Source: Streblospio benedicti
Lineage: Eukaryota; Annelida; Polychaeta; Spionida; Spionidae
Length of the DNA: 64,000 nucleotides
Direction: 5' to 3'
Assembly: GCA_019095985.1 (NCBI GenBank)
Contig: CM032669.1
Coordinates: forward strand, 32,441,171-32,505,170
In this document: positions 13,400 to 24,690 of the stretch, piece by piece
Layout of the letters: each line of letters starts with the position of its first letter
How positions within the stretch are numbered: position 1 is the first letter of the stretch
Translations under genes and position numbers: made by a program
The notes under the pieces: model-generated
What the model was told of the DNA's origin: nothing
The model's database searches: none
What the model saw: only the letters and a program-made list of their open reading frames with translations

Positions 13400-15324
13400 A
13401 TCTGATCACTGCTTGGGGAACTTTAGACTTTGCGACTGCGTTTCCAAAAACAGAAATAAAACAGGCTAATGCAAAAAAAGGTTAAGATCCACACACTGAT
13501 ATACAGGCTAATAGAAGTGTCATCAACAAGACACAGGCACCAAGAAATAACGCTACCGAAGCGAGCTGTTGTTTTAAACTTTGCATGCAGGATGCAGATA
13601 ACTTTTTTAAGGCGAAATACTGGCGACCTATATACAATGCGTGACCTTGTTCAATTGTATGTCTGTTATGTATATCTGGTAATTCCCATGTTTTCGCTCG
13701 TGTTGATAAGAACCGGCACATGAGTCATGACACAGGTCCAGGAACCATCAATGTCAAATTGAAATGACGCATCATGAAGTGCCTCATGAATTTGTTGTAT
13801 GTGTGTGGTTACAAGTATATGAGTATATGTAGAAAGGTGTGTATGTATGTATTTGTATGAAAGTAGCGACAGAAATAGTCTTCCAATTCAATCACGCAGC
13901 AATGGTTGCTGATCATAAAGTAATAATGGTAGTACTGGACTTGGTTTTATTGGTGTTATTGTTTTGATTTTTAATGTACTTAGATTTTTAATGTACTTAT
14001 ATATAGTGACCAGGAAGCTAAAGCTTCGAAATTTAAATATATAATAAAAAAAATGCCTTATTTTGTCTTTTGGAATAAAAAGCAGTAACAAAATATTACA
14101 AAAGAAAGAACAATGTCAAATTGAAATGACGCATCATGAAGTGCCTCAGTTTCCGGTTAACACCCCGGAGTGCGGTGAAGCGCCGATTCACCCGTGATGT
14201 CTGTGTACTGGTGCATATTCTGGGGGTTTTAGTCTGTTTTAGGTGGACGACTGCGATACTTAATATTCTGAAACTATCATATACTAGATGTTATTCAATT
14301 TATGGCGGATTATTCGGAATCTAATGACATATGCCCCGAAAGTTTAATATAAAAAACTGCATGTAATTAAACCATGGACTACTACATACACATGTGTACT
14401 TCTTTTTCACATTGTGTTAGTTGCCACCGTGGCTCATCACCGTTGGATTATCTTGCGCGTAGAAATGAGAATCATCTTTTCTAACATATATTTCTCATCT
14501 CCTTTCCGTACGGTATATTGTCCGTAATGTTTTTCGAGACTGTCGTCCTGGATCGCTGGCATATGGTGGCATAGCTTTATAAACATGTATCATGGTTCTG
14601 AAATTCAATTGTAACAAGCACTTTCCAGGCCTCTTATAATGAAGAAAGTTCGAACGCGCAAAACATTACCATTATACATGTGTTAGTATCAACTAGATGC
14701 CGTATCGCTGTAATTAGTACAATATTTTAAGCCAATGGGTTTTATAACCGGGTATAAGACTATCTTATGTTAATGATAAGCAAAATTCGGTGGAGGAGGG
14801 AATTTGGAACATGTCCTTCTGTTCTCCTTGATGACACCAATAGAATTATATTTTCAAAAAATAGTCCTTTTCTACCCATGCTGCAAAAAAAAATCTATGA
14901 AAATTGTTTAACATAATAGTAACTAGTCTTGAGATGCAAATAAATCTTGGAACATTGATCGGCATAAGTAGTGAGTGTTGATGAAGTGTGAAATGGGGAA
15001 TAACTAAAAAAATAAGTGTGAAGTGTGAAATTTGCTTTAAATTTAAGTGGGAAGTAGGAAATTTCCAAAACTTTAAGTGGGATTTGGAAAGAGGACTCCC
15101 ACCTCCACCCCCAAATCAAACCCTCAGAAGTCTTAAGCACCTTCCATACCGCAGCGACTACACCAATTAACAAAAACGTAACGGTCCTAGGTAGTTTTTA
15201 CAACCCTGTCGAACAGATATTGATTGAATCTTGGTCATATGTTGGATGGGTATTCGTTTTTTCAAGTTTTCATTCATACTCTTATTTTCAAACTAAACTT
15301 TGAACTTGTATTTTTTAGAGAAAG
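13400..15324. other. Intergenic DNA upstream of the B-box/sushi gene
   Basis: No supported gene. A 38-base sequence containing ATGACGCATCATGAAGTGCC is present twice in direct orientation (13749-13786 and 14111-14148). 14985-15100 is low-complexity purine-rich DNA with repeated AAGTGTGAAAT / AAGTGGGAA phrases. The 62-codon frame at 14136-14324 has no recognisable motif. Confidence 0.5.
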
Positions 15325-15826
15325 CTCACCTGAAGGTTTCAGGCATTCTCATGTCCTTTTTCCCACAATGCCTTATTCTTCACAGGATTGTGGTGTGAAA
15401 ATGTCGGTCCCTACGATGTCATAGATTGCCGGTAGTCCACGCTGACACTGAGGTTCCTGATGTGGCCTCGCGTACGTGTCTTTCAAGTGGATTATTGTCC
15501 CTATCCAGTATTTTTACATTGTCAAGTGAGATGTTGTGCTTTTGTTTGTTCGGTTGAAGGAGGTGAAGTGAAACATGTGATGAAGTGCTACTTCGAACGG
15601 GTCAAGTGTCTTGGAGTCAAAAACGGGTCTTACCACCACGTTTTGGATACACAACTCTGCATGTTTCTTCTTTCGTATGACAACACGTTTTATTTCATAC
15701 ACAACTCTGCATGTTTCTTCTTTCTATGACAACATCATGGGGCCGAGATTTTCACATCACAATCTTGTAAAGACCAGGGCATTGTGGGGAAAAGGACATG
15801 AGAATGTCCGAAAATTCAGGTGAACG
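15325..15826. repeat. Fold-back element with about 100-base inverted arms
   Basis: Left arm 15325-15424 and right arm 15727-15826 are imperfect inverted complements (shared core CATTCTCATGTCCTTTT, then CCCACAATGCC). The loop contains a direct duplication of CACAACTCTGCATGTTTCTT near 15650-15721. No transposase is encoded, which is consistent with a non-autonomous DNA element. Confidence 0.75.
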
Positions 15827-15836
15827 AATAACGCGC

Positions 15837-15847
15837 GCGCACACACG

Positions 15848-15920
<73 letters not shown>
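15837..15920. repeat. (CA)n microsatellite
   Basis: CA repeat directly right of the fold-back element, starting as alternating CG/CA. A shorter CA tract follows at 16036-16058. Confidence 0.95.
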
Positions 15921-16525
15921 GTTGTAAGTTTAGTTTTTAAAGAGGTATGAATCTTGGTCGTGTCAGTGTCTACACCGTACACACACACAAGACCATGAAC
16001 ACACCTCGTCGTCGAGTTAGAATAATAATAATAATACACACACACACACACACACACATTTTGTTTTTAAAGATGCTAAATTAAGTCTGGACAGTGTTCA
16101 CACCGTAACACTTCTTTTTCAAACTTTTATTTGATATATTGATTTTAACATTGCTGCAGCAAACCAGATCCTCTAATTTTATTGTTTATAATAATGCCAT
16201 CTCAAACCACGTGTTGACACCCACGGCCAAGGCGACGAGCTATCCACGTTGCCCACGACCACAACGTCGTCCAGCCTTGTAATTACATTCTAGTGTGCTG
16301 GAAGCATAATTATGTGAAACGCATTTGTTTCTAAAGTCTAGTTTTTGTTCAGTGTATCATTTCTAATTGAACTTCCTCTTTTTCTAATTGAACTTCCTCT
16401 TTTTTCAATGAAAATCGTGGTCTAATATTATAATCCCCGCGGTGGTTTTTTGTTGTTTTTTTTTTGTTGGTTTTTTGCGTTGCAGTGTTGGATAACATGT
16501 AACTACATGTAATGATGAAACTGTA

Positions 16526-17076
16526 TCACAATCGAGAGTTAAGAATCACATTTTGATCTGGAATCACTACTTTGCCATCGCTTATGCTATTTATAGTTTC
16601 CACGAGGGCCCTGTTGCTTCTGGAAGATGGGGGACGGCTCTCTAGACTGCCACGTCGTCGGTTGAGTGTTAAAAACTTCTTCCTCTTGTCAACCTTTCGA
16701 GGATGTGAATTCAGTCTCTTGAGTCGCTTAAGACTGCTTTCTTTTACTGGTTTTACCACCGGAACCATTGTAACTCCGAACGTTCGACTTATACGACGTT
16801 TCAAACTGTTCATCTCCTGTGCCTCAGTATCCAGGCCAGTCTTTTCACGAGCTCTTTTTCGCCGATTAGACAAATGACACATTATTGCAAACAGGACTAC
16901 TACGAACGCTAAGGCCCCGACTAGTATGATTGAAAATGATATTCCAAATATGGTATTCACGTCAAATATACCCACTCTGTGCACATCTGAGTGTTGTTGG
17001 AAGTTACCAGGCACGTGATTTTCTTCTTGCTCTCGGATGGCTGAAGTCTGTTCATCCACGTGAGGAACACCAGTGT
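16526..17076 (-). CDS. Terminal exon of a single-pass membrane protein with a strongly basic tail
   Basis: Open from an AG acceptor (TTTCAG at 17077-17082) to a TGA at 16528-16526, about 183 residues, entering in phase 1. After an acidic juxtamembrane stretch comes one hydrophobic helix (IFGISFSIILVGALAFVVV) and a short Cys-containing stop-transfer region followed by RRKRAREK. The tail is dense in Arg and Lys, including KRLKRLNSHPRKVDKRKK, which looks like a bipartite nuclear-localisation signal. The product is not recognised. Upstream exons, presumably carrying the signal peptide and ectodomain, were not found before the assembly gap at 18673. Type I topology is inferred from the charge distribution. 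Confidence 0.6.
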
Positions 17077-17832
17077 CTGAAATTGTTAAAGTGAATATTT
17101 TAAAGTGAATGACAAGTAACTTTCGTACACTATGATAAATCGCACATTAACTATTAAACAGAGTACAATAAACTGCTTGAGATTATGTTCAGTTGAATTT
17201 GGTAGTTTTCCTTACGAGAATTGGTCGGTACGTTCATTTCCAAACTCATTGTAAATTATATATTAATTATACAATCCCTGTATTGTAAGTTAGTTTAACA
17301 TAAGTAATCAACTTATAAGTCTATCTAACTATGATAGTTCCACGTATGATAGCGGTTGATGCTTTGCCAAGGTACACTACCATTTGATATACAATCTATT
17401 GGTACAACTGCCAAGGAAATGATGTGATGAAGACATTCAAGTGCCGTGCCAAACACAAAAGGCATGCAGTCACGGCGTGCTTTTTTCTATATTAGCTAAT
17501 TACTGTATAGCGTGTTAGTGAGCGATCTTATGTGAATCAATTAATATTCAAATGTTAATCTCTTTTTTATAAAAACACGCAATTAATACCTCGAGCATAC
17601 AACGAATGACCATGAACAAGTGTTCGTGTAGTCACTTACAAGCAGTATTGTGTATAACAATGTGTCATTTCGTTCGTGAGTGATTGAGGACATGTCACGA
17701 AAAATAACGCAGTTACAGAAATTTTGTGAATATGGGTATACTAATGCTTGGACTAACCATATCTAGAGGTGTCGTTGGGGAGGGGGTGTCCTAACATATC
17801 ACATTCAAGGGGGGTCCATTTTTTCAGACATT

Positions 17833-18390
17833 AGTGAGTTTGATTCGTTGGTGGGTGTTGAGCAAACACATCCCTGCGTGTGCTTCCACGGCCGAATGGA
17901 TAGGGAGTTGGACTCGTGACCAGAAGGTCGTGGGCTCGATTCCCGGTCGGGTCTGGTGGTGGGTGCTGAGCAAACTTACATCTAACAGGTTGCACACTGC
18001 TCCGTGGTACCTATACGTTAAATAGGTACAGGTCAGGCGAGTGAACGCTGATGTGATTGATTAGCACGTCTGCGCTACGGTAGCGATAAGCTGTATGCTC
18101 CCTAGCTGGGGAGTTTAGAAAGATATAGTGTGACAAAGATGTCAATGACCTGGTGTAAAATGTAAAGTAAAGTGTAAAAGTGAGAACACTAGAATCATGA
18201 ATATAAACCACTACATTTACCTTTACATTTACATCCCTTAACTGGTTGCACACACTGCTCCGTGGCACCTACATGTTAAATAGGTACAGATCATCCTAGT
18301 GAACGTTGATGTGAGTCCATGGTTATGTTCCCTAGGGAATTGAGAAAGGCAGGATAGGTGCCAAATTGTCAATGACCTGATGTAAATGAT
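17833..18390 (+). mobile_element. tRNA-derived SINE, one full and two partial units
   Basis: A tRNA-like head at about 17888-17955 has an A-box-like GGCCGAATGG and a B-box-like GGCTCGATTCC, the internal RNA polymerase III promoter of SINEs. It is followed by a tail beginning TGCACACTGCTCCGTGG that recurs near 18245 with GTTAAATAGGTACAG, so at least two tail copies lie head to tail. A partial head (TGGTGGGTGTTGAGCAAAC) precedes at about 17849. A real tRNA gene is unlikely because no paired acceptor stem is evident. Confidence 0.75.
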
Positions 18391-18672
18391 GTTAAGTCGA
18401 CTGGGCGTATGGAAATGTGTAAGTCACAAAGCTCGACCGATGAGGTTCCGATGCACCACTGATGCTATTTTCGCCGGGGACCGGTCGAGCTCCTCGGATC
18501 ACCGGCAGGCGTTTGGAGCGTAACACCGTATCGGTGGCAGCTCGGGGAATTTCAACTTCACAATTAAAAATTTGCCGTACTCCCACGGTCTCACCGAGCT
18601 CGCCCATTGGAATCGCATCCTTACTTCATCCTCCTGGAACAAATGTTTCACCGATGAATGACGGGTTATCTT
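18391..18672. other. GC-rich unassigned block before gap
   Basis: Clearly more GC-rich than its surroundings and free of stops in one minus-strand frame for about 70 codons (18607-18392), but without a start context, splice pair or known motif. It could be an exon truncated by the gap or part of a repeat; undecided. Confidence 0.4.
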
Positions 18673-18772
18673 NNNNNNNNNNNNNNNNNNNNNNNNNNNN
18701 NNNNNNNNNNNNNNNNNNNNNNNNNNNNNNNNNNNNNNNNNNNNNNNNNNNNNNNNNNNNNNNNNNNNNNNN
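18673..18772. other. Assembly gap (100 N)
   Basis: Exactly 100 N, a conventional placeholder for a gap of unknown size. Confidence 1.
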
Positions 18773-19324
18773 TATTGTAAAAATTGTGAAAATCATTGAC
18801 TCCACTCCAGGATGAGCATTTGGTGGTGTAAAATGAACTAGAGATGTTATTACTAGATAATCCTTGAAAGGGGTGAGTGATTAGACAAATAATATAGAAA
18901 ATGTGATGAGAAAATGTGAAGAAGAAAAGACTGAAAACAGTAAGAACATATTATACGCACAATAGTCATATGATATAATTAATTCTAAAGGGGCCTGAAA
19001 TGAACGTTACACACATTTTCTTGAAGTTAGCGGTGTGGGGAGGGGGAGCCGGAAAATAAGATCCTTGTTTGTACCAACAACATACATATATATGTGACAA
19101 ATGTCTTCACTCTGGACTAGACGCATTCATTAGAATATGTGTGCGGCTCCGAGCCACGCCCCCTAAGTTACATGTGCTTCTGTTTACTTTTCAAAACGAG
19201 ACTCTTCCTGTTTCGTGCGCATGCGTCAACGTCTTAGTTACAGAGCAGAAGCTTGTTCAGTTTTGTTTTGAAAACTTGTTTTTTCTTAAACCTCTAGTTT
19301 ACTAGATATATATTGTAATAAACA

Positions 19325-21422
19325 ATGGGTGACGAAGGTGGAGAAAAGAAGACCGAAGAAGTGAAAAGGCATACATATCCTTTAGTGCGGGTACGTATCG
19401 TATGACCCCTATTAAAGTTACGTGGCGTGCAAATACACAGACTGTCAAAGAGTGTTAAGTTGCAAGTTTACAGTATAAGTTGTTGAAAAGTGTTAAGTGA
19501 AGTGTACAGTTATTTATACCGTTCCAGAAATATAGTCCATCATAGTTTACAAATCTAGTAGTATTCATGGCATCTGCTTATTATATTTAAGCACCTGCAG
19601 GCTGCTCCTTAACACCTGTTTCAAATACCCAACCTAAGCATCTAGACAGATTGCAGGTTGTCTAATTTGAAACTTGTCGACAATGTGCTGTGCATGGCTC
19701 CTGAATCTAAGTAGAAAAGTCGGCGAACATGTCAAAGCTGATGGATCTGTCGGTCTTATAATATATCCAAGACTTGTGTGTGTGTCCGTTGATTTTTAGC
19801 AGATTGCAACTTGATAAACTGAATTACATGCATGGTTCCCAAGAGAAGTGTTCATTATGTGTCACTAATCTAGTAGTGCTTAAATGATTGGATTGATAAT
19901 CATGAAGCTGGCTAGGGAACAGATGCAGTCTATTTAGATTTTAGTAAAGCCTTTGATTCTGTACGACACGATAGGCTCATGTATAAGCTCCACAGCTTGG
20001 GCATAAAAGGCAAGATACATCAGTGGATTAAGTACTCGCTGTCAGAAAGAAGTCAAAGAGTCATTCTGAAAACAGTTCATCAGACTGGAAACCTGTGATC
20101 AGTGATGTCTCCTAGGGGTCAATAATGTACGTGAACGATCTGCCAGATGCTGCTATCAATACTGCCAAGATGTTTGCCAACGATACTAAAACCGTACATG
20201 CCCAGTTAAGGACAGGTTGGATTGTAATTCCTTGCAATCCAAATGTATTGTCTCATTGGTCCAGTACTTATAATAAAGCAAACTTTATGAATTGTTTTTT
20301 TTGAGAAGGTATTTCATTATTTTACAGAAGAAAATTTCCATACTGTACACGCCCCCTATAAGACCATTACTAGAATAAGCCTCTACAGCATGGAGCCCTT
20401 GGCTTGTAAAAGATATAAACAAATTACAAAAATACAAGACAGAAGTTTGAAATTTTGCTGGTTTCAGAGTAATTTAAGACAAATCGTGCTGGACACAATG
20501 CTGGCTTTGGGTATTGGAAAAGAAAGTTAATTAGCTGCAAATCAAATCTTACGCAGAAAAGTTTGTCAGAAAATGATCAAACGGATCAGATGTTTGTGTT
20601 ATTAGGATCCGAATATATACCATCTTGCATTACTAGAAAGTTAGATTTGCATACACAAATCCGATTAACTGATTATTCAGAATAGAAAACATTGTGATCA
20701 TTATTGTATATTTCAGCAATCCGATATGAATGAAGAAATGCGTGTGGAGGCCATGGAATTGTGTGTAACGGCTTGTGAAAAGTTTTCAACAAACAACGAG
20801 GTAATCATTACATTATCATAAATTTTTTCTTTTGTTGTTCTATTTTTGCTGCTTTAACGCGGTCTAAATCAAAATAAAATTTAGGTTGGTCCAAATTTTA
20901 TTTACTTTACTCTCTAAAAAAGAGTAAAGTAAATAAAATTTGGACCAACATAAATTTAATTTTAATTCAATTTAGACCGCGTTAAAGCAGCAAAAATAGA
21001 ACAAAGAACAAAGGAAAATGCAACCACATGCTGCATACCATATTTCACAAATCTTGTATTATCAATAGAATTTTTAGTAATAAGAATTTTCTAGTTGCAT
21101 ACACTAACTTATGAAGTAATCCTTACACTATCAATAGAATTTTTTACTATCAAAATTTCTACTAGTAATAAAAAAAATCCAGTTTCATACCATAACTTAT
21201 ATACAAAACTTGCAACAGTAATACTTTGTTCTCAATTTCTTTTCTTTTTTTTTCCAGAATGCTGCCAAGCTCATCAAGGAAACAATGGATAAAAAATTCG
21301 GTGCTTCATGGCATGCAGTAGTTGGGGAGGGCTTCGGATTCGAACTTACACATGAAGTGAAAAACTTATTATACATGTTTTTTGGAGGAAATATGGCAAT
21401 TGTTATTTGGAAATGTTCTTAG
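19325..21422 (+). CDS. DNAL4: Dynein axonemal light chain 4
   Basis: Three coding exons, 19325-19390, 20717-20800 and 21258-21422, all phase 0, encode 104 residues, matching the family's usual length of about 105. The protein contains the family core (EEMRVEAMELCVTACEKF, then KFGASWHAVVGEGFGFE, ending AIVIWKCS), an LC8-fold light chain that binds axonemal dynein heavy or intermediate chains in cilia and flagella. The ATG at 19325 is chosen because the first exon gives the short acidic/lysine-rich leader and FPLVR-like segment usual for DNAL4 (here YPLVR). Intron 1 carries a decayed LINE piece and intron 2 a long hairpin. It is convergent with PSMD10, with 341 bases between the stop codons. 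The reading frame is intact. Confidence 0.96.
19905..20540 (+). mobile_element. Degenerate LINE reverse-transcriptase fragment
   Basis: Intron 1 of DNAL4 contains conceptual peptides VYLDFSKAFDSVRHDRL, then KIHQWIKYSLSERSQRVIL, then YVNDLPDA and an FANDT remnant of the FADD active site, and further on RPLLE/YASTAWSPWL. This is the order found in jockey/CR1-type LINE reverse transcriptases. It is broken by stops and small deletions and is an old relic in the same orientation as the gene. Confidence 0.8.
20836..21003. repeat. Long near-perfect hairpin in DNAL4 intron 2
   Basis: Arms at about 20836-20915 and 20926-21003 are inverted complements (shared TTTAACGCGGTCTAAAT and GGTCCAAATTTTATTTAC) around a loop of roughly ten bases. 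As transcribed intron it would fold into a stem of some 75-80 pairs. Most likely a miniature inverted-repeat element. Confidence 0.85.
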
Positions 21423-21665
21423 GTTTTCAAAAATATGGACTGAAGTAGTGAATGCTAAATGTGATATATGTTTTATATTTTATTCTGTTAAGCGATCAAT
21501 CATAAACTTTGACCAAAACCCATAAATGTAATTTTATAACAGAAGAGTCAATGGGTTGGAATGGGCATGAGGTCAGAGTTCTATTCATGTTTCATATAAA
21601 ATCAAAATACTTTTCTTTTATACACCAGCTGTGTATTTTTTTATGTATATAATTGTTCATGTCTA

Positions 21666-21671
21666 AATAAA
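21666..21671 (+). promoter_or_regulatory. Candidate DNAL4 polyadenylation signal
   Basis: AATAAA about 245 bases after the DNAL4 stop and before the convergent PSMD10 stop. Plausible by position only. Confidence 0.45.
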
Positions 21672-21763
21672 CACAAAAAAAGTTTTATATGTTCAAAATG
21701 TTTAATTCATGATACATAAAAATAATGAAATGCAATATAATGATACATAAATTTGTAAAAATG

Positions 21764-23749
21764 TCAATTTAAATAACTTAAAATATTGACGCCTTCTTCG
21801 CAAGTTCGTAACCAGACTCGCAAATTTCCTGGAGCTGTTAACTCAATAGGTGTCTTTTCAGCCTGTTAAAAAAAAATATTCACACATATAATTTTATGAT
21901 GAAGTTTAAGCAATTCATTGAATATTTTATTTCTGCTTTAACATAAGCTGATGTGTGACCCCTTTGATCGGATTACAGAATTCTAATTACTGTAAAACTA
22001 GAAATGTTTGCGCACGATATAATTTGCGAATTGTGTGGGTAGGTGCAAAAACGCAAACTTAAATAGTCAACAAACATTAATAGCCTATGTAAAGTAGATC
22101 CAGGATGGACCAAAACCGCAAAATTAGTCACAAAATAATTTATAGATAAAAATCGCAAAATTTAATAGCCACAAAATATTCTAGTTTTACAGTACATACA
22201 TATACATATGTAACCATTAAAAAGTTAACAGTACCTTATTTTGCAAGGATAGACTACCACCATGATCAACCAAAAGTTTAACTATTTCTGCTTCTCCATC
22301 TTCACAAGCCAAATGCCTAGGGAAAATAAACAGATTTTCTTCAGGACAACTTTCAAATTCACCACGCTTACATTTCAATTAACAGCTTATCAGATTCATA
22401 AAGTAATTAGGCTTCTACTTTTCAAATTATACATGGATAAGGTCTTACAGGGCACTGTTTCCTTCAGAATCTTGGAAATTTACATCAGCATTAAATGACA
22501 GTAGAAGCTTAGTCATTTTGACATGGCCTTTTGAAGCTGCTCGATGTAAAGGAGTATTTTTCACATTGTCTGCAATATTTGGATCCGCCCCATTTTCAAG
22601 CAGTGTTTCTGCTATCTGCAAAGTTAAAATTAGGTTTTCATAAAATTTGTCTCCTAGTACATATAGGATATATTCGGAATACATAACAGAAATATCCAAG
22701 TTGCATCACAGCACTGAGTTGCAAATTCTTATTAATAAATATTGGAATAATTGTTCCTGTATGTGAACTCTAGAAGTATCTTATATCAACAGTCTCATGG
22801 GTAGAAGATGATGGTGCTGAAATATTGAAATCATTGTTCCCTAGTTTGCAATCTGCATATACTATCTTAATTACACTATAAATAAAATGCAAAATATTTG
22901 AAAACTAATACTTTCATAAACTGTTTTTATTACTGGTGAGAGTTTCTCAATTGTCAAACAAGCTAATTACCTCAAATCTATCTTTTGATGCTGCATAGTG
23001 AAGGGAGCATTGACCAGTACTGTTGACAGCGTTCACTTGAGCTTGCTTTGATATAAGATTTCGAACAATTTGTGTTCGGCCTGCAGATGCAGCTATCATT
23101 AGTGGTGTCCAGTTTGACTGCAAGAAACACAGATTAACAAATATTATTTTTTCTATATATAGCCATTTAAATTGAAAAATGCATGGGCTCGTTAATAGTA
23201 GGATGCGTGCACCATCATTCCGATACATTTTCAAACAGCCACGTCACAAATCTGTGTTAGATTGATGCCGCATGTTGAAATAGAATGACAAAGTGTGTGT
23301 TTACATCTCAATGATCAGGCTGGCTCGTTTTCTTATCATCATAGTAAAAAGCAATACCTCATCACGCAGATCTATTGACATGTCTTCACATTGTTGGAAC
23401 AAAAAGTCGACGATGTCATCACGACCTCCAGCAATAGCCCAATGCAGTGATGTCCTGCCACTCTATCAAAATAATGTGAATAGTTGATAAGTCTGAGAGA
23501 GGATTTTTAAAAGAAATAATAATTACGAAAAAAATTGCAGCGTCATAATTGAACAGTAGACGATAATATAAGATATTTCTATATCCCAGCTCTTAGAGAG
23601 TTCCCTAAACGGTGTCTGTCATTGTTACGTTATAAATAATTATCTACCTTATCTGCTTTGTGGATAAGAGACGGTTCTTTATCCAAGAGATATTTTAGTT
23701 CACCCAATTTACCTTCATAGGCAAGTTCACAAATTTTAAGTTCAGACAT
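21764..23749 (-). CDS. PSMD10: 26S proteasome non-ATPase subunit 10 (gankyrin), ankyrin-repeat protein
   Basis: Six exons, 23749-23648, 23462-23358, 23117-22971, 22615-22449, 22316-22235 and 21862-21764, total 702 bases and join in phase to give 233 residues (human is 226). Conserved blocks include ICELAYEGKLGELK, SLHWAIAGGRDDIV, TPLMIAASAGRTQIV, SLHYAASKDRFEV, TPLHRAASKGHVKM and HLACEDGEAEIVKLL, matching the repeat series of gankyrin, a chaperone of the proteasome regulatory particle that binds the Rpt3 ATPase. The ATG at 23749 is preferred over an upstream open stretch because it aligns with the usual gankyrin start. All introns have GT-AG ends; the last holds a short TIR element. The frame is intact. 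Confidence 0.95.
21989..22193. repeat. TIR miniature element in the last PSMD10 intron
   Basis: ACTGTAAAACTAGAA at 21989-22003 is the exact inverted complement of TTCTAGTTTTACAGT at 22179-22193. It is 205 bases long, non-coding and AT-rich: a typical miniature inverted-repeat element. Confidence 0.85.
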
Positions 23750-24165
23750 TGTGTCGCATTGAAACCGTTGGGCGTAAATCACTTTCCTCTGTACAAGAAC
23801 AACGGAAACATTATGTCGACAACTTGTAATTGCCTTGTTAAGTGCGCACACAGTTGCGGGACACCCTACAATGCAGAAAATATATCAAATATTTAGACAG
23901 GGTATGTTCACATTTTAGGTATAATGATCTTGTAATGAATTATTTAGAATTTTCTGATAATAAATCTATGTTTTGACAAGGTAGTTTCAGATGTAATATA
24001 AGAATGAAAATTGGGTTATCCAAAATAAACCAACCTTGAAACAATTACTGCTACTCATCTTTCATCTGAAAAGGTGGTCTCTCTGGAGACCATATATCTA
24101 TGAAATTTGATAGATGATACCTTGCTGTGGCAAGATGACTGCTACTAGACAGAGCAAAGGGTGAC

Positions 24166-24690
24166 GAAATTCAGCATAATTAGGCAAGTCGTGTTAAAAG
24201 CATGAAATTTGGCACAGATGAGGAGAAACATATATCTTTAAGATTTGGATACGGAAACGGTGAAATAATTAGGCAAGTCGTGTTAAAGCGTCAAATTTGG
24301 CACAGATGAAGAGAAACATATATCTTTAAGATTTGGATATGGAGGCATCGCAGATTTTGCCTCGTTTAGTTTTGGCGGCCATTTTGTTGCCGCCATTACG
24401 ATTGAACACATTTCAGCTAATATCTTTGTATCTAAAAGAGATAACAATGTCAATGTAGTATATTTTCCTATGGTTTTAAGGTCAATCATTAACATAAACA
24501 GTACAAAAGATTATTTAAATGATGTTTTATTGAAGGAAATTATATATAATGGTACCTATAACCATAAAAGGTACCCGTAATTGGTAACAAAAGCTACATA
24601 TTCAGTCAGTTAGTAGAGTTGCACTCCCCATCAGGAAAGCACAAAGTTGTGCATTTTAAGCTCGCTTTTTTACACTTGCAGGCTACATTT
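24166..24690 (-). pseudogene. 3' part of a repeated Cys-tail coding element, copy A
   Basis: Inverted counterpart of about 36040-36440: both share AAATTTGGCACAGATGAAGAG, CCAAAACTAAACGAGGC and the segment with GGTACC motifs. 24178-24345 holds a tandem partial duplication of the AGGCAAGTCGTGTTAAA unit. It is continuous with 27119-27600 once the intervening LINE is set aside. Confidence 0.7.

Noticed and set aside
17888-17962. Functional tRNA gene
   Set aside because: A- and B-box-like motifs are present, but no acceptor stem pairs, and the following tail is repeated nearby, which fits a SINE.
18462-18815. 117-codon plus-strand frame
   Set aside because: It runs through the 100-N gap; the X residues and both ends are artefacts.
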